From assembly GCA_017163975.1 (NCBI GenBank), contig JAFFSR010000243.1, positions 1,488,001-1,552,000 of the forward strand: a stretch of 64,000 nt of DNA, written 5' to 3'. Within the stretch, counting starts at the first letter, position 1, and each line of letters opens with the position of its first letter. The notes under the pieces are model-generated. The model was not told the origin of the DNA. It saw nothing but the letters and a program-made list of their open reading frames with translations, and made no database searches. A program made the translations under genes and the position numbers. Shown piece after piece: positions 11,005 to 22,440 of this stretch. This stretch comes from Anastatus disparis (taxonomy: Eukaryota > Arthropoda > Insecta > Hymenoptera > Eupelmidae).

Positions 11005-11074
11005 ATTTATTATTTTTAAGTCATGTATATGTATTCATGACTTTTGGAAACTACAAAGATAGTCTACCAGGGAA

Positions 11075-11660
11075 ATGGAAATCATCATTAACCACAAAAC
11101 AATCAAAAGAGTATTCAACACTAAGTATCTTGGCATTATTTTTGACTCGCATGTAAGGTGGGATGCACACATAGAATATTTGATGAATAAGACTAGATAT
11201 CTTGTTTTCCTATCCAGTAAATTATCTAGATTTATGGATACCGACACCCCAAAAGTAATATATTACGCCTTTTTTATAGTCTGATTGGATATGGTATAAT
11301 TGTTGGGAGCGGTGCCTATCACAATAAACTGCAGTTACTACAATCAGTTTAAACAAGAATATTAAAAATAACTAAGAAAAACACATTTACAAGTTAAATG
11401 CTTCTAAGTCTAGAACAACAACAGTTATTTACATACAAAAGTTTGCGATATGAGTATGAAAATTTAAGAACCATATATGTCAACTCTATTAGTAAAACCG
11501 GGCATAAGTTGATAATTTCACCCAAGTATAACAAAACAGTAAGCACAAAGAGCAGTTACATTAAAGCAATCAGCTTGTTTAACAAATTACCGAATGAACT
11601 TAAAGATTTTGATATTGAAAAAATCTCCAATATTAGGAAGTTAATATATAATGAGTGAAA
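11075..11660 (+). pseudogene. LINE reverse transcriptase 3' fragment
   Basis: The reading carries the region that follows the RT catalytic core in Jockey/CR1-like LINEs: KYLGIIFDSHVRWDAHIEYL, then (after a frame change near 11270) LIGYGIIVGSGAYHNKL, and finally the C-terminal block with SLFNKLPNELKDF and ISNIRKLIYNE. Two TAA stops (about 11349 and 11395) and one frameshift break it. Upstream RT motifs and the endonuclease are missing, as expected from 5' truncation during LINE insertion. The clade cannot be settled from this fragment. Confidence 0.8.
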
Positions 11661-11712
11661 AAATGTCACAATGAACATAAAATGTTAATGGATAAAACTG
11701 AGGCTTAAAAAG

Positions 11713-12533
11713 TTGGATTATCAAAATGAGACAATACTGAATGTAAGAACATACATATGCGCTAATAGCAAATGTAAAATGGTTAATAATTGGTCTAATT
11801 ATCATATGTCCAACTATAACTTAAAAAAAATAGAAAGTATTTACAGCAAAAACAATATAAATCTAGTTACGATTGCAGATGGGCTAATAGAAATCATGTT
11901 GCTAGAAGTAGTAAACGACCGAAATACAACAACACATGAAAAAGAAAATAATAGAATTAAAAAAAAAAACAGACGCATCATCGAACAAACTAAAAAACAG
12001 GAACTTTGTCAACATAAATTTTGTTAGGGCAACAGATGATATTACAAGTAAAGATAAGGATCTAAATGTAGAAAAGTATAGACCTATAGGAACAGTCTTC
12101 ACAGAAATAGATAAAATTGCCGAAGGAAATGCTAAGAAGATGACGGTGATGGAAGCTCCAGGTATGCCTGTGCTGCAACTATCGTAGGATCTACGGAGAT
12201 ATCAACTATATAGACTTGAATAGAGTAGTATTTTATTTTCATAGAGGTATAAGAGGAAAACAAATTTCTACAAACTATATGTATTCTTTGAAACATCAAC
12301 CATCAGATAAGGATATTGTGATTATAAATGATATTGTATTTACATCATCGTGTAAATGTGATTTGTCAAATTAGCATAAAAAAATGTTTCTACATTATAG
12401 AGTAAGTTGTGCTGCGGGTCTGGCATGTCCAGCTAGACTCAGTAGTATGGAAAAAATGCTACATGCAAGAGATAGAAAAGCGTCTCCTGACGTATTAGTA
12501 ACAGCAAGACGAATGCTAGTTAGGTACTGGTAG
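11713..12533 (+). pseudogene. Unidentified coding relic downstream of LINE
   Basis: Three successive open stretches in different frames cover this region. The first (11713-12027) has paired cysteines early (YICANSKCKM) and a Lys-rich end. The second (11936-12187) is Lys-rich and ends EAPGMPVLQLS. The third runs from about 12137 to 12533 with one internal TAG near 12373. It contains RRIYGDINYIDLNR, SSCKCDL, a Cys-rich RVSCAAGLACPARL, and a basic end. The composition is more protein-like than the surrounding AT-rich DNA, and the third frame ends cleanly at RYW-stop. I do not recognise the family. Confidence 0.4.
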
Positions 12534-13140
12534 TGGAATTATTTGGTATGTCGTACAGGTTTCTTTATCAGAGTTTTTCAAATATGAATAAATATTATTT
12601 GTACTAAATCTCTAAACATTACTGTATAATAGAATATTGTGAAACAGAATCAGTGTTATTTTGTATTATTTCTTTTTTTAACATACAGAGTAATAAAATG
12701 TTATAATATAATAATTAAGATACTTTAATATTGTTAAATAAATCATTGTTAAACTGATTAATACATAAATTTATAATTATATTTAATATATTATGCAATG
12801 TACTGGTTTTGGATAGTAACAGAGCTAATCCAAGCCAGAGTGATAGTTTGTGTGAGTTTGAGTAGGCCTGATGGTACGGAGTCGTGCAAGGAAGACCGGC
12901 ATGGATCCGTACTGTCAGTTTTTATAAAAGTGAGTTAGTTTGGTTAGTGGTTATAGCTGTATTGGATACAGTATAGCTAACTGACACCTTATTAATCCAG
13001 ACCTGCGAACAGGAAATATGTTTTTTCTTTGCAGGGTTGCGGCGTTCGAGTGTTTTGTTATATAATAAAACTACTGTGTAATAGCCTATAATAGTTACAT
13101 GTAACTCTGGAATAAATAAATAAATATTTAAAAATTTTGT
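12534..13140 (+). other. Non-coding DNA with possible retroelement tail
   Basis: AT-rich to 12790, then a less AT-rich 300 bp block that ends CTCTGGAATAAATAAATAAATA near 13126. An AATA-type tail is common at LINE 3' ends, so this could be the 3' untranslated end of a retroelement. No coding evidence supports it. Confidence 0.35.
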
Positions 13141-14131
13141 ATCAGGAATCGTAATAAAATAAATGTTTTGTTAAATTGCTTTTAAATATTATAATATTAT
13201 ATAAATATGTATTTAATTATTCAGAAAAGTTTGTTGTCAATGGAACATAAATATTATTAATTTTAGTTATTTCTAATGATTGCATTATTCACAATCATTT
13301 ATATTTGTTCAAAGATATTAACGTTATTTACATTTAAAAACTGTTGAAGATATCAGTACGGATATCAAGCCTGGAAAAAAAATTCAAATGTACTCATAAT
13401 TTTTGTCTCTAATGATGTTGATTCATAGAAATTTTTTTTACCTTAAATAAATATTAAACATGAGACTTTGTTAAAAAACCTCATTCGATCTTGTTTCGTT
13501 ATGTATCTATATATATATATGTATATGTATATAAATTTATGTTATTGTATGTCGTATTCGGCAGAATACCCATGGAGCTAGCTAAATGGGTATTGGGGTG
13601 TCATACCGCCCTGCTTGTAACGAAAGTATATTCAGTTAACAATACACTATACAATGAAGTATACAACTTTCAAATTCTCTATAGTATGGAATATTATTGC
13701 ATACGCCACACTATATTAAAGTCTATTGACAAATATTCTACAGTCTTGTTAAAGAACGTTCGGAGCAAAACACTAAAATATGTTTTTAGAAGGGTAGTAG
13801 AGTCAGCGCGCTGCTACAAGTAGGCAAACCTTCTCCGCTCTGCTATAGTAAGACAAAGACAGATAAGGAAGAGCGCAGTTAAAAGTAAACAAACAAGTTA
13901 AACTCTAAAGATCTATAGTTCTCCGCCGGCGTCGTTAGATCGTTTCTGTAATTCGTCGTCGACACTCTCTGTCACATAGGCAAAAGTATACCGGCACCGC
14001 TCAGTTCTTTGCTCGCATGAGGATTCTTCAAATAAATAATCTGAAAATTTATATTTTATCGTGATGTTTTTTATTTGTATTTAATTTTTTTCTAGCCCCT
14101 CATATGACCTACGATAGCATAAAATCATCTA
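13141..14131. other. No recognised gene
   Basis: A 110-codon frame (13491-13823) exists, but its Y/V-rich start is an ATATGT run and the rest matches nothing I know. A less AT-rich patch near 13810-14000 has no clear structure. Confidence 0.5.
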
Positions 14132-14284
14132 ACCAACTTGGGCTAACAAAGGATACATATGACCTCGACTAATGTTTTATAGCTTGAACAGCATTCAGTC
14201 TCGGGCTGAAGCCCTCGACCGACTACTGCTCAAGAGAAAAACATTAGTCTCGCTCATATAAATCCTTCGTACGCCCAAGTTGGG
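14132..14284. mobile_element. Short palindromic element (MITE-like)
   Basis: CCAACTTGGGCTAACAAAGG at the left is answered by a similar complement ending CCCAAGTTGG. The arms are ~70 bp and meet at a short centre with GGGCTGAAGCCC, so almost the whole element folds back. A (TA)n run follows at 14294-14322. No target duplication is clear. Confidence 0.65.
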
Positions 14285-14291
14285 TATATAA

Positions 14292-14322
<31 letters not shown>

Positions 14323-15729
14323 GGGTGATTCCATGTCAACTGTACATAAAAAAGAAAATTCTCTTTCTTAAACTTTGTCTAAATGTTCGTTTATGTTCCC
14401 TTAGTATCTTTGAATTTTTTCAGATTTTTTTAAGCTAATATTTCCGAGATGCAGGAGCTTAAAGTTGGCCAAAAACGCAATTTCTGCAGAAATAGGGCTA
14501 TTTTAATCTGAAATAATGCGAAAATCCTACTTCTGAACAAAAAAATCATATTACCATTTTTAGGAAATAGGACCAATTTTTGAAAAAAATTGTCATTTGA
14601 CTCTACTATCTTTTTTAAGACCCTGTTCGACACTTTTTTGGACCAAAAACAGTCCTAAATACAACAGAAACATTTTTTTATTCCTTGTAAACATGGAAAT
14701 TGAATTTCTCGGTAAAAAATATCCGCAAAACTAAGGTTTTAGAGTAGTCGAACGAAAATTGTTATCTTTACAGCCTTAATTCCAGAAAATTTCATGATGG
14801 TATGCAAAAACGCAGCTTTTGAAGTTTTTCTGTCATTTTAAAAAATCTGCTGTAACCTGGATTCTTGATATAATATGATGTTTAACCTTGCAACTTAAAG
14901 GTTTCTGCAAGACCTTGCTAGGTCGGAGACTTTTCTAGGGTCTATGGTGATAAATCGAAAGGCCAATCAAAGAAGAAGAGACCTTTCTACGACATTTGAG
15001 GCCAAAGATACAGTAATTTAAAGATTGTCTTTTTTCGAAGTAGACGAATGGTATACAGAGTCGATTACGTAAAAGGAAATTCAACTCCGTAAATCAAAGG
15101 CATGATCGCGAATTCATTATTTATGAAAAAGAGAAATCGTAACTTTTTGCGTTTTTTGTAGATCAAAAATGAGTTTTGGATGATGGAATAATTTTCGAAT
15201 TGATTTATGATTATATTATCGGTGGCTCGATCGGTAGAGTAGTAATTATTTTTTTTTTTTAATTTCATTTTCCAGTAGATCGGTAATAACATAATGCACG
15301 TTGCGCATGCGTCTAATAGGAAGAATTTATTTCATCAGTTAAATTTTGGAATGCAGTGGATGCGCTTCGTGGGAGACCCAACTCTTGCCAATGAAAGATG
15401 GGTACTTGGGTGTCTTAGATAGTCGTTAATTTTTTTAAGTGAATAGTTGAAAAATAGTAGATGACGTAGAAAGTTCTAGCTCTCTAACAGTCTTCTTAAC
15501 AGTTTTTTTTGAGAATAGCTTAGTGATGTCCATATTTAGATGTATAAGATACTCTTGATAATATAACGAAGTTGCATTAAAAAAGCAGTGTTGATTGCTA
15601 TGTTTGTTGATACGAGTTTTCAAAATGAGAATGCTAGAATTTTTAATTTTTCATCGTCCATTCCAAAAATTAGTATGTTTATAATACGTATTGAAACATA
15701 AACTCATAATTTATATTGAAGCAGAAAGT

Positions 15730-16024
15730 TACCTTCACGTAAAGCTATAGAGCCACGTAAAATGTTCCCAAATACTCTTATATTCATGTAAAAATTTAAA
15801 AGAAAATAAAAAATTTTTTATTTCAAGTCCCGTAATCTCTTAACCTCACTAATGCAAAAGAGTAAAGGAAACGTAAAAACTTGAAGACCCGTACACAATA
15901 TGCACGTACTTTTCCTCGATCTAACTTACCGACACGTGAGTAACTAGAACATAAGCTTGTAGCACCTAAAACTTGAAACACGTAAATACCAGCAGGGTAC
16001 TGGCTTATAAGCCCGTAAACTCAA
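15730..16024. repeat. CACGTAAA/CCCGTAA-rich degenerate repeat
   Basis: Short blocks such as CACGTAAAATGTTCCC, CCCGTAATCTC and ACACGTAAATACC recur every 20-60 bp. The pattern resumes at 16413 after the foldback insertion. Confidence 0.5.
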
Positions 16025-16412
16025 GAGGAGGCCGTATAGCTCTGTCCTTGTGTAATCTAAATTCTCGTTATTATTAGTTAATTAAATATTGTTATATAAA
16101 AGTAAGGGTATAGCTCAATAGATTTCAGGACGAGCAAATGATTCTACTCTATGAAAAAATTAAAACTTTTCATCAGTTTTCGAGTGAAGTCTGAAACGGA
16201 AACACAGTTATCAAGTTTAATTGTCTTTCCGTTTCAGACCTCACTCAAAAACTAATGAAAATTTCATATTTTTTAATAGAATAGGATCGTTTGCTCGTCC
16301 TTAAATCTATTGGGCTATGCCCTTGCTTTTATATAACAATATTTGATTTATTAATAATTACGAAAATTTAGATTAGAAAAGGACAGAGATATATGGCTAC
16401 CTCTTAAAGACA
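16025..16412. mobile_element. TTAA-type foldback element
   Basis: Opens (TC)AAGAGGAGGCCGTATAGC and closes with GACAGAGATATATGGC and TACCTCTTAA. The arms include GGTATAGCTCAATAGATTT and GACGAGCAAATGATTCTA, each found in reverse complement on the right. The left TTAA is degraded to TCAA. It belongs with 16798-17185 by its CTGTCCTT and TCTAATCTAA-like inner blocks. Confidence 0.7.
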
Positions 16413-16424
16413 CGTAAAATTTGG

Positions 16425-16590
16425 AAACACGTTAATAGGAAAGAGACTTTGGATTACGGATACGTATACTTAGAGACATGTGAATTGTAAAGGGATAAAA
16501 TTTAGAAACACGTAAATAGAGAAGAGACTTCGGATCACGGACACGTATACTTAGAGATACATAAATTGTAAGGGATCTATAAATTCAAGC
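16425..16590. repeat. Two ~75 bp tandem units
   Basis: AACACGT(T/A)AATAGRRAAGAGACTT, GGAT(T/C)ACGGA(T/C)ACGTATAC and TTAGAGA follow one another twice. They continue the CACGTAAA-type repeat seen left of the foldback. Confidence 0.7.
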
Positions 16591-16797
16591 CTATATATAC
16601 ACTTATAGATGCTTACTTACTATGTAAAGCTTGAATCTATAGTGGACACTTAACACTCAGTACTTGGATCTCTTAGATGTACGGACTCAGCAATAAACTT
16701 TATTTTATAATAACAAAAAATATACCAAAAATTGCTGATTCGTTAACAGGTTTTGCAATTACAAATAAAAAAAACTGCATATTATTATTTTTCCCAC

Positions 16798-17185
16798 TTA
16801 AGAGGAGGTCGAGTATATCTGTCCTTTTCTAATCAAAGAATTGATTTTTTCACAAAAATTAATAATTGTAGCAAAGAATAAGAAGAAAGCCCCATCTCGT
16901 ATAATAAAAAGCAAGATTCTCTTTTATGAGGGAAAATTATTTTTATCGCTTTGTTTTTAAGAAAACTTTGAAAAACTGAATCGTCCATCCTACTTCTATT
17001 TTTCAAGTTTTTCAAGGTTTTCTTCAAAACGAATCGATAAAAATAATTTTTCCTCAATAAAGAAAATCTTGCTTTATATTATACGAGGTGGGGCTATCTC
17101 CTTATTTTTTGCTACAATTATTAGTTTTTGCAAAAAAATTAATTCTTTGATTAGAAAAGGACAGAGATATACGACCTGCTCTTAA
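16798..17185. mobile_element. TTAA-type foldback element
   Basis: TTAAGAGGAGGTCGAGTAT at the left faces ATACGACCTGCTCTTAA at the right. The arms (~180 bp) share AAAGAATTGATTTTTT, CCCCATCTCGTATAATA and AAAATTATTTTTATCG with their complements around a ~35 bp centre. The TTAA at each edge (16798-16801, 17182-17185) fits a TTAA target. It is closely related to 62277-62665 and to the short copy at 41574-41724. Confidence 0.85.
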
Positions 17186-17624
17186 ATAATTTTTATAGCA
17201 TTATGGGGGTAACGGGTTTCAAACAGTATGAACGTTTAAAAATAGAACAAATAACCAATACCAATAGTTTGTAAATTTATTGCAGATTCTGATCATAATT
17301 TTATAATTTTGAAATTCTTGCTGATGAAGCAGTAATTGATAAAAATATTTCATCAGCATCAGTTTTTGCAAGCTGTCTTCGCGGAAACTATGTGTATACA
17401 TGTGCAACTGAAAATGGCGCTAGACAAAGTATTTGAATGTTTAGACTTAGATTGTATGAACATTTATCTACTATCAATCTACTGACCAAGCTACCAATAA
17501 TATAATCATAAAGCTTAAATGACGTGCAATTCATTGCCGTGATCAAAACAAATATAAACTAAATAACTGCTAAATATATCAATTCCAGAATCATTCAAGC
17601 ATCTAAAACTCATTTCCAATCTAC
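17186..17624. other. No recognised gene
   Basis: One plus frame reads a protein-like stretch (LADEAVIDKNISSASVFASC, then LRGNYVYTCATENGARQS) before stops, which could be a worn coding fragment. I cannot assign it. Confidence 0.3.
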
Positions 17625-17879
17625 AAAAAACGCAAAAATTTACAATTTTTCATTTTTATTAATAATAAATTTGTAACAATGCTTTTGATTGACGGAGTTA
17701 AATTTCCTTTTTCATAATTGATCTGTATTTCATTCGTCTATTTCGAAAAAAGACAATCTTTAAATTATCGTATCATCAAACCCAAATGTCGTAGAAAGGT
17801 CTCCGACCTCGCAAATAAAAGGTCTTAAAGAGGCCTTTAAGTTGCAACGTCAAACATCATCTATATATAGTCGTAAGAC

Positions 17880-18245
17880 AAGATTCACCCCCCCCCCCTC
17901 AGCCCCCCCCTCAAATGTCTGTCAGCATAGCCCCCCCTCAAATTACGTTGTAATTCCTCTTATAAATGGCTATTCTAAAATTAACGTAACTTGGGCCCCC
18001 CTCAGCTCCCCCTGGCCCCCCTCAATTTTTGTAGCCCCCCCCCCATCAGCCCCCCTCAAATGTCTGTCGGCATAGCCCCCCCTCAAATTACGTTTTGATT
18101 CCTCTTATAAATGGCTATTCCAAAATTAACGTAACTTAGGCACCCCCTCCCCTCAGCCCACCCCCCTCAATTTTTGTAGCCCCCCCCCTCAATTTGCCCC
18201 CTGCCCCTCACTTTTTATAGCCCCCCTCATTATGCCCTCCCCCCG
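17880..18245 (+). repeat. C-rich tandem unit (~150 bp, 2+ copies)
   Basis: Poly-C tracts alternate with CCCCCTCAAATGTCTGTC, GCATAGCC, TTACGTT and AAATGGCTATTC blocks. Two units are clear (about 17900 and 18050). A short inverted piece with TCAAATGTCTGTCAGCATAG and the flank TATATATAGTCGT recurs at 29930-29995 and 31050-31115 inside the GTCGCTAAAAA array. Confidence 0.8.
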
Positions 18246-18799
18246 ACTATGATATTATGATTAAGTAATTAGTAATAAAAAAATATTCTTATTATTAATA
18301 ATATTCTATTATCATAGTAACAATTATAAGTAATTAAATATTATTATAATTAGTAATATTTTATTATTATGATTGTATCTGTCACTATTTAATAATACAA
18401 AGTTTTTTCGTATTCTAATATTAAATTTCAAAAACGAAAAAAAAAATTATTATTATTAACATTTTATTAATATAATTGCAAATATAATTAATTGATAATG
18501 CAAAGCTTCCTCTCTGCATTTTCTTTATTCAGATAAATATATAATATTTTTATTTATATTCTAATATTTTTATTTCTATATATTGTATCTTTATTTTTAT
18601 TGTTGAAAAAATTTATTAATTACAATAGTAAACTATGAATTACAAAATGAATTTAGCTTAATATCCATAGGTACTTTATTAACAATTATATTTAAATAAA
18701 ACATGTTCTTTTTAAAATTAGATATAAGATATTTACATATTCATCTTAATAAAAGATTTTTGGGCTCGAGACCAGCATAAAAATATATGGCTGCATTAA
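18246..18799. other. AT-rich DNA
   Basis: ATTATTAATAAT-rich sequence with no gene or ordered repeat that I can see. Confidence 0.6.
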
Positions 18800-19396
18800 A
18801 AGTTTATATAAAGCATTGTTTGTTGTCGTTGAAAAAAGCTTAGAAATTCATCTTCATTGTCGCTAAAAGAAGCTTACAAATTCATCTTTATTGTCGCTAA
18901 AAAAAGTTTACAAATTTATTATTGTCGCTGAAGCGATTGTTTGTTGTCGCTAAAAAAACTTTATACAAACATATAAATTTATTGTTTATTGTCGTTAAAA
19001 AAAGCTTACAATTTTATTTTTTATAATCACTAAATGAAACTTATAAATTTATATCTCATTGTCGTTGAAAAAAGCGTACAAATTTATTGTTTACTGTCGC
19101 TAAAAAAGATTACTAATTCATTTATTATTGTTGCTGAAGCGTACAGATTTATTGTTTATTGTCACCAAAAAAAATCTAATATGAGCATACAAATTTATTG
19201 GTTGTTGTCGCTAAAAGAAGCTTACAAATTTATTACTGTCGCTGAAGCGATTGTGTTTTATCGCTAAAAAAATTGTATACAAGTTTAAAAATTTATCGTT
19301 TATTGTCGCTAAAAAAAGCTTACAAATTTATTTTTTATAATAATTAAAAGAAACTTATAAACTTATATCTCATTGTCGTTGAAAAAAGCGTACAAA
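18800..19396 (+). repeat. GTCGCTAAAAA satellite, left part
   Basis: Units of ~45-60 bp alternate TTGTCGCTAAAAAAAGCTTA with CAAATTTATTGTTTA and CTGAAGCGATTGTTTG variants. The array stops in GCGTACAAA at 19396 and resumes at 29507 with TTTATTGTTTACTG in the same orientation. The joined sequence is the normal array sequence seen, for example, at 19077-19096. Confidence 0.9.
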
Positions 19397-20990
19397 GGCT
19401 ATAGCAGAATAAGCATGGTGAATTTGCCCCCTCCTAAATGGCGTATCTAATATGGGTCACTTAAAAAGTTATCAAAAAATATTAAGAAAGCCAAAATTAC
19501 AGACCCCTAAACCCCATGTAGGAGTTATAAAGCTAAAAAACGTGATTTTTCGATTTTATTTTTTTACAGCTAGGCTCTGCATTCCAGAGACTTGTAAAAA
19601 ATCATTAAAGTAGGTTTTTCCTTTCTAAATAATTAAAATTTTTCACGAAACTCATAACCTCAAAATTGGCTCCGAAAAACCTCATTAAAATTTTAAATCA
19701 GTGTTTTTACATCCCAGATTTCGAGGCACTAAACTCAATATAGGTATTTTTTATGTATTTTTTCCTGCTCTTCACGATGCCGTCATTAGTTTACAAAAAA
19801 AAATGGTGGCACACCCAATTTTCGGCCGAAAATTGTTTCTTTTGGCTTTTTTACGGGGTTTTAAGCTTTAATAATGAAATAAATTACTATATTATGGCTC
19901 AAAATAACACTTTTTCTGTATTTTTCTACTTTCTGTTGAGTTCTGAAATCAGATTGAAGATATTTTCAGCTGAACACGCTATCCTACGCTCAGAAACGGT
20001 TTTTCGTGGGGTTATTTAAAGATTTTGTTGTGTGATTTGGCATCTGAGAGATTTGGAAAGACATATTTTGATAATACATACATGTTCTTCACAACTGTAT
20101 ACTCAGATTTCCAATATTTTCATCCATAAACCATGAAAATTTACCAAAATTTAATTTTTTTGAGGTTATGTAATAATTTCATTTGATTATATTTCATTTA
20201 AATAGCTTAAGGTGGCTCAAGCGCTTGGTGCCGTATCAAGCGGGGCCCTGTCTGCGACATCAAAATGTTTTTATTGATAAAGCTATTATAACTAATTAAA
20301 TAGTATTATTGATTATTCCTTATGATAAGAAAACAATTTTAAGTAATCAAAAGTAATAAAAAAGAAAGAAAATTTTTTGTTTTGTTTCTCATTACAAGTT
20401 TTACTATGGTACGTCCCTGCTGTTTTGTTGGTTTTGAGCACTCTGAACGCACGTTAGCTTTACGTATGGCGTCTGTATCTGACGCGCATGCGCAGAAGCT
20501 GCCATTATGTGTAGCAAATTCTATTTCGCATTCTTTTAGATTTATTTTCTCTTGTATTTCTTCGTCAAGTCCTTTTTTTCTTCTTGAAAAATGATCTCCG
20601 TGAAACAAACTATAAGTGTATAATTTTTATTTTAACTTGTACTTTTTTATATTACCGTAAAACCTAATTTATGATTCAGTCCCATAAGAGCACATGTATT
20701 ATTTACAATTATTAAAACATCTTTTTCTTTAAAAATAGTTCGTCAACCTCTATTTTTCAAAATAAATATCGAAATATTACGATATAAAGAATATTTTAAT
20801 ACAAATTTTTGATAGTTTCACTTTTTTAGAAAAAATCGCTTGAGCCACCTTAAATAACAAATATTAGTATTTTTTATGACTTTCAACTATTTTGTCTTAT
20901 TAGATTTACGATATTTTCATTTACACGCTCCAGTATTTGCCAAAAACTGATTTTAGTTTAAGTTTATGCACAAATTGTATTGACTTATGT
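19397..20990 (+). repeat. Left long terminal inverted repeat
   Basis: It matches 28556-29506 in reverse complement except for scattered substitutions and the inserted MITE at 20211-20849. An open frame of ~88-105 codons (19753-20019, and its counterpart 28885-29202) survives in both arms because the arms are nearly identical. Its residues (F/W-rich) and AT bias do not suggest a real protein. Confidence 0.9.
20211..20849. mobile_element. TTAA-flanked MITE inside the left arm
   Basis: A 639 bp insert with ends GGTGGCTCAAGCG and CGCTTGAGCCACC is flanked by TTAA (20207-20210 and 20850-20853). The matching site in the opposite arm (28694-28697) has a single TTAA and no insert, which proves the insertion and its duplication. 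TTAA duplication is the rule for piggyBac transposases. An ~80-codon frame on either strand near 20380-20608 is not recognised and may be incidental. Confidence 0.9.
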
Positions 20991-20995
20991 TAGAA

Positions 20996-21167
20996 GGTCG
21001 GATAGGCCGTTTTCGTGATGCTAAAAAAAAGCGTTAGTTATACCCCTCATAAGGCAGGCGGAGCTATAGTTTCCAAATTCGCGCTTAAGGAGAACATAGC
21101 GCCACCTTCCTCATAGGGGGTATAACTAGCCCTTTTTCTGAGCATCACGAAAATGGCCGATCCAACC
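20996..21167. mobile_element. Short palindromic MITE
   Basis: GGTCGGATAGGCCGTTTTCG and GATGCT at the left, AGCATCACGAAAATGGCC and GATCCAACC at the right. Inner arms include TTAGTTATACCC-like and GGGTATAACTAG blocks. It starts directly at the inner edge of the 951 bp arm. Confidence 0.75.
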
Positions 21168-21947
21168 GACTATAGCTAAAAATAAATTATTCTACATTCC
21201 CTGCTTATGTTATATTTTAAGCCATAATTTTAAAATAGATCACTTTTTCATACCAGTGGCATTTGATGTTTCAATGAATTTCGCAATCTCCGGACTTGTT
21301 TGATAGAGTTGTAAAAAAATAATAAAACCAGCATTGCTTTACTTAGAAAATATTAATTTAATTCTTAATTCATTTAATGAGGTATGAAAAAATGTCGCTG
21401 AAATAAGTTATCGAAAAAGCAAAGTTGATAAAATGATGTCCATATAAAATAGAGTTAAAGCAATATTGAGAGAAAATAAGTTAGCAAAACTAGTTTCTAT
21501 ATGAGTACACAATTCTGTATAATTATTTATTTTTTTTACTTTAGATACTTAAATATATAATATTTCATAATGAATGATTCATATTCTTTATATGTCTTTT
21601 CTACCCATGTGCCACCTATTAACACGTCATGTAAGTATTACCCAGTTTGGATACAGCTGGGATTATGAACGACCTTTCTTTCTTACGCCGTCCTTGAAAA
21701 TGACGTGACTTCCTTAGGGTTGAATTCATGAACATTCTTTGAGTATGAGCTGTTACTTGAATTTTTAAAGTTTGGAACTTTACAGATTCCAGATTTCAAA
21801 ACAAGTATATATACTTGAAAATCGTAACTTTATATACTCAAGTGATGCTTGTAAATTCGGACCTAAGCTAGCTTTGACCCGTATTGTTTGCATTAGTGAG
21901 TAACTGTTTTAGGATCAAATTAATGGACCCAACTCAAATAACACTTG
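21168..21947. other. No recognised feature
   Basis: AT-rich sequence. I see no frame or repeat of note apart from a possible worn relative of the 22089 element near 21840. Confidence 0.5.
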
Positions 21948-21950
21948 TTA

Positions 21951-22085
21951 GGGCCTTTGCACGATAAAAAAATAACGCGAGAAAATAGGAATATGAGGGA
22001 ATAAGGTGGACATAAGGGTACTTATGCACCAATTATTCCTCTTATGCTTGTTAGGTCCATGGACATAGACAGCTTGCAAAGGCCC
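21951..22085. mobile_element. TTA-flanked MITE 1
   Basis: 135 bp with ends GGGCCTTTGCA and TGCAAAGGCCC, flanked by TTA (21948-21950 and 22086-22088). A 3 bp TWA duplication fits PIF/Harbinger-type (Tourist-like) elements. Its right TTA is also the left TTA of the next element. Confidence 0.7.
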
Positions 22086-22088
22086 TTA

Positions 22089-22276
22089 GGCTCGAATTTA
22101 TAGTCGACACTTAATACTCAGCACTCGGATTTCAACCTCAGATCTCAAAGTTTTATTGTTCTGTGTTCCCTATAAAGCATGTCTACGATTATAGGGAACA
22201 CGGAACGATGGACCTTTGAGATCTGAGGGTTGAGATCCGAGTACTGAGTGTTGAGTGTCGACTATAAATTCGAGCC
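22089..22276. mobile_element. TTA-flanked MITE 2
   Basis: 188 bp with ~60 bp arms: GGCTCGAATTTATAGTCGAC on the left and its complement ending CGAGCC on the right, then TTA (22277-22279). The arms share ACACTTAATACTCAGCAC and CAGATCTCAAAG-like blocks. A diverged half-copy lies near 16640-16670. Confidence 0.8.
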
Positions 22277-22440
22277 TTACTCATACCTCATTCTGTCTTT
22301 ATCTGTCTCATGATAAGAAAAAATACAGATATAACCATTACTTAAATGTTTTTAAATTCGAATCTTAAAACAGAAAATTTGTAACGGATAGGATTTTACT
22401 GTTAGGATGCCAGATGCTTCAGCGATCCAGGATTCAGGAT

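Larger units (their letters stand above)
14870..17866. mobile_element. 3 kb region bounded by ~250-300 bp inverted repeats
   Basis: The left arm (about 14870-15180) begins ATGATGTTTAACCTTGCAAC and includes AGACCTTTCTACGACATTTG and AAAGATTGTCTTTTTTCGAA. The right arm (about 17625-17866) carries these in reverse complement and ends GTTGCAACGTCAAACATCAT. Inside lie two TTAA-type foldbacks and CACGTAAA-rich repeats, but no transposase frame. It may be an old element with long inverted ends or two opposed copies of one repeat. No target duplication is evident. Confidence 0.55.

Noticed and set aside
13491..13823. 110-codon open frame
   Set aside because: It starts in an ATATGT microsatellite and the rest shows no motif or similarity that I recognise.
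15215..15300. Second SINE head (GGTGGCTCGATCGGTAGAGT)
   Set aside because: Only an A-box-like piece is present; there is no B box, body or target duplication. Too little to call.
19753..20019. Conserved small protein present in two copies
   Set aside because: Both copies lie in the inverted arms, which are nearly identical as DNA; retention of the frame is explained without selection.
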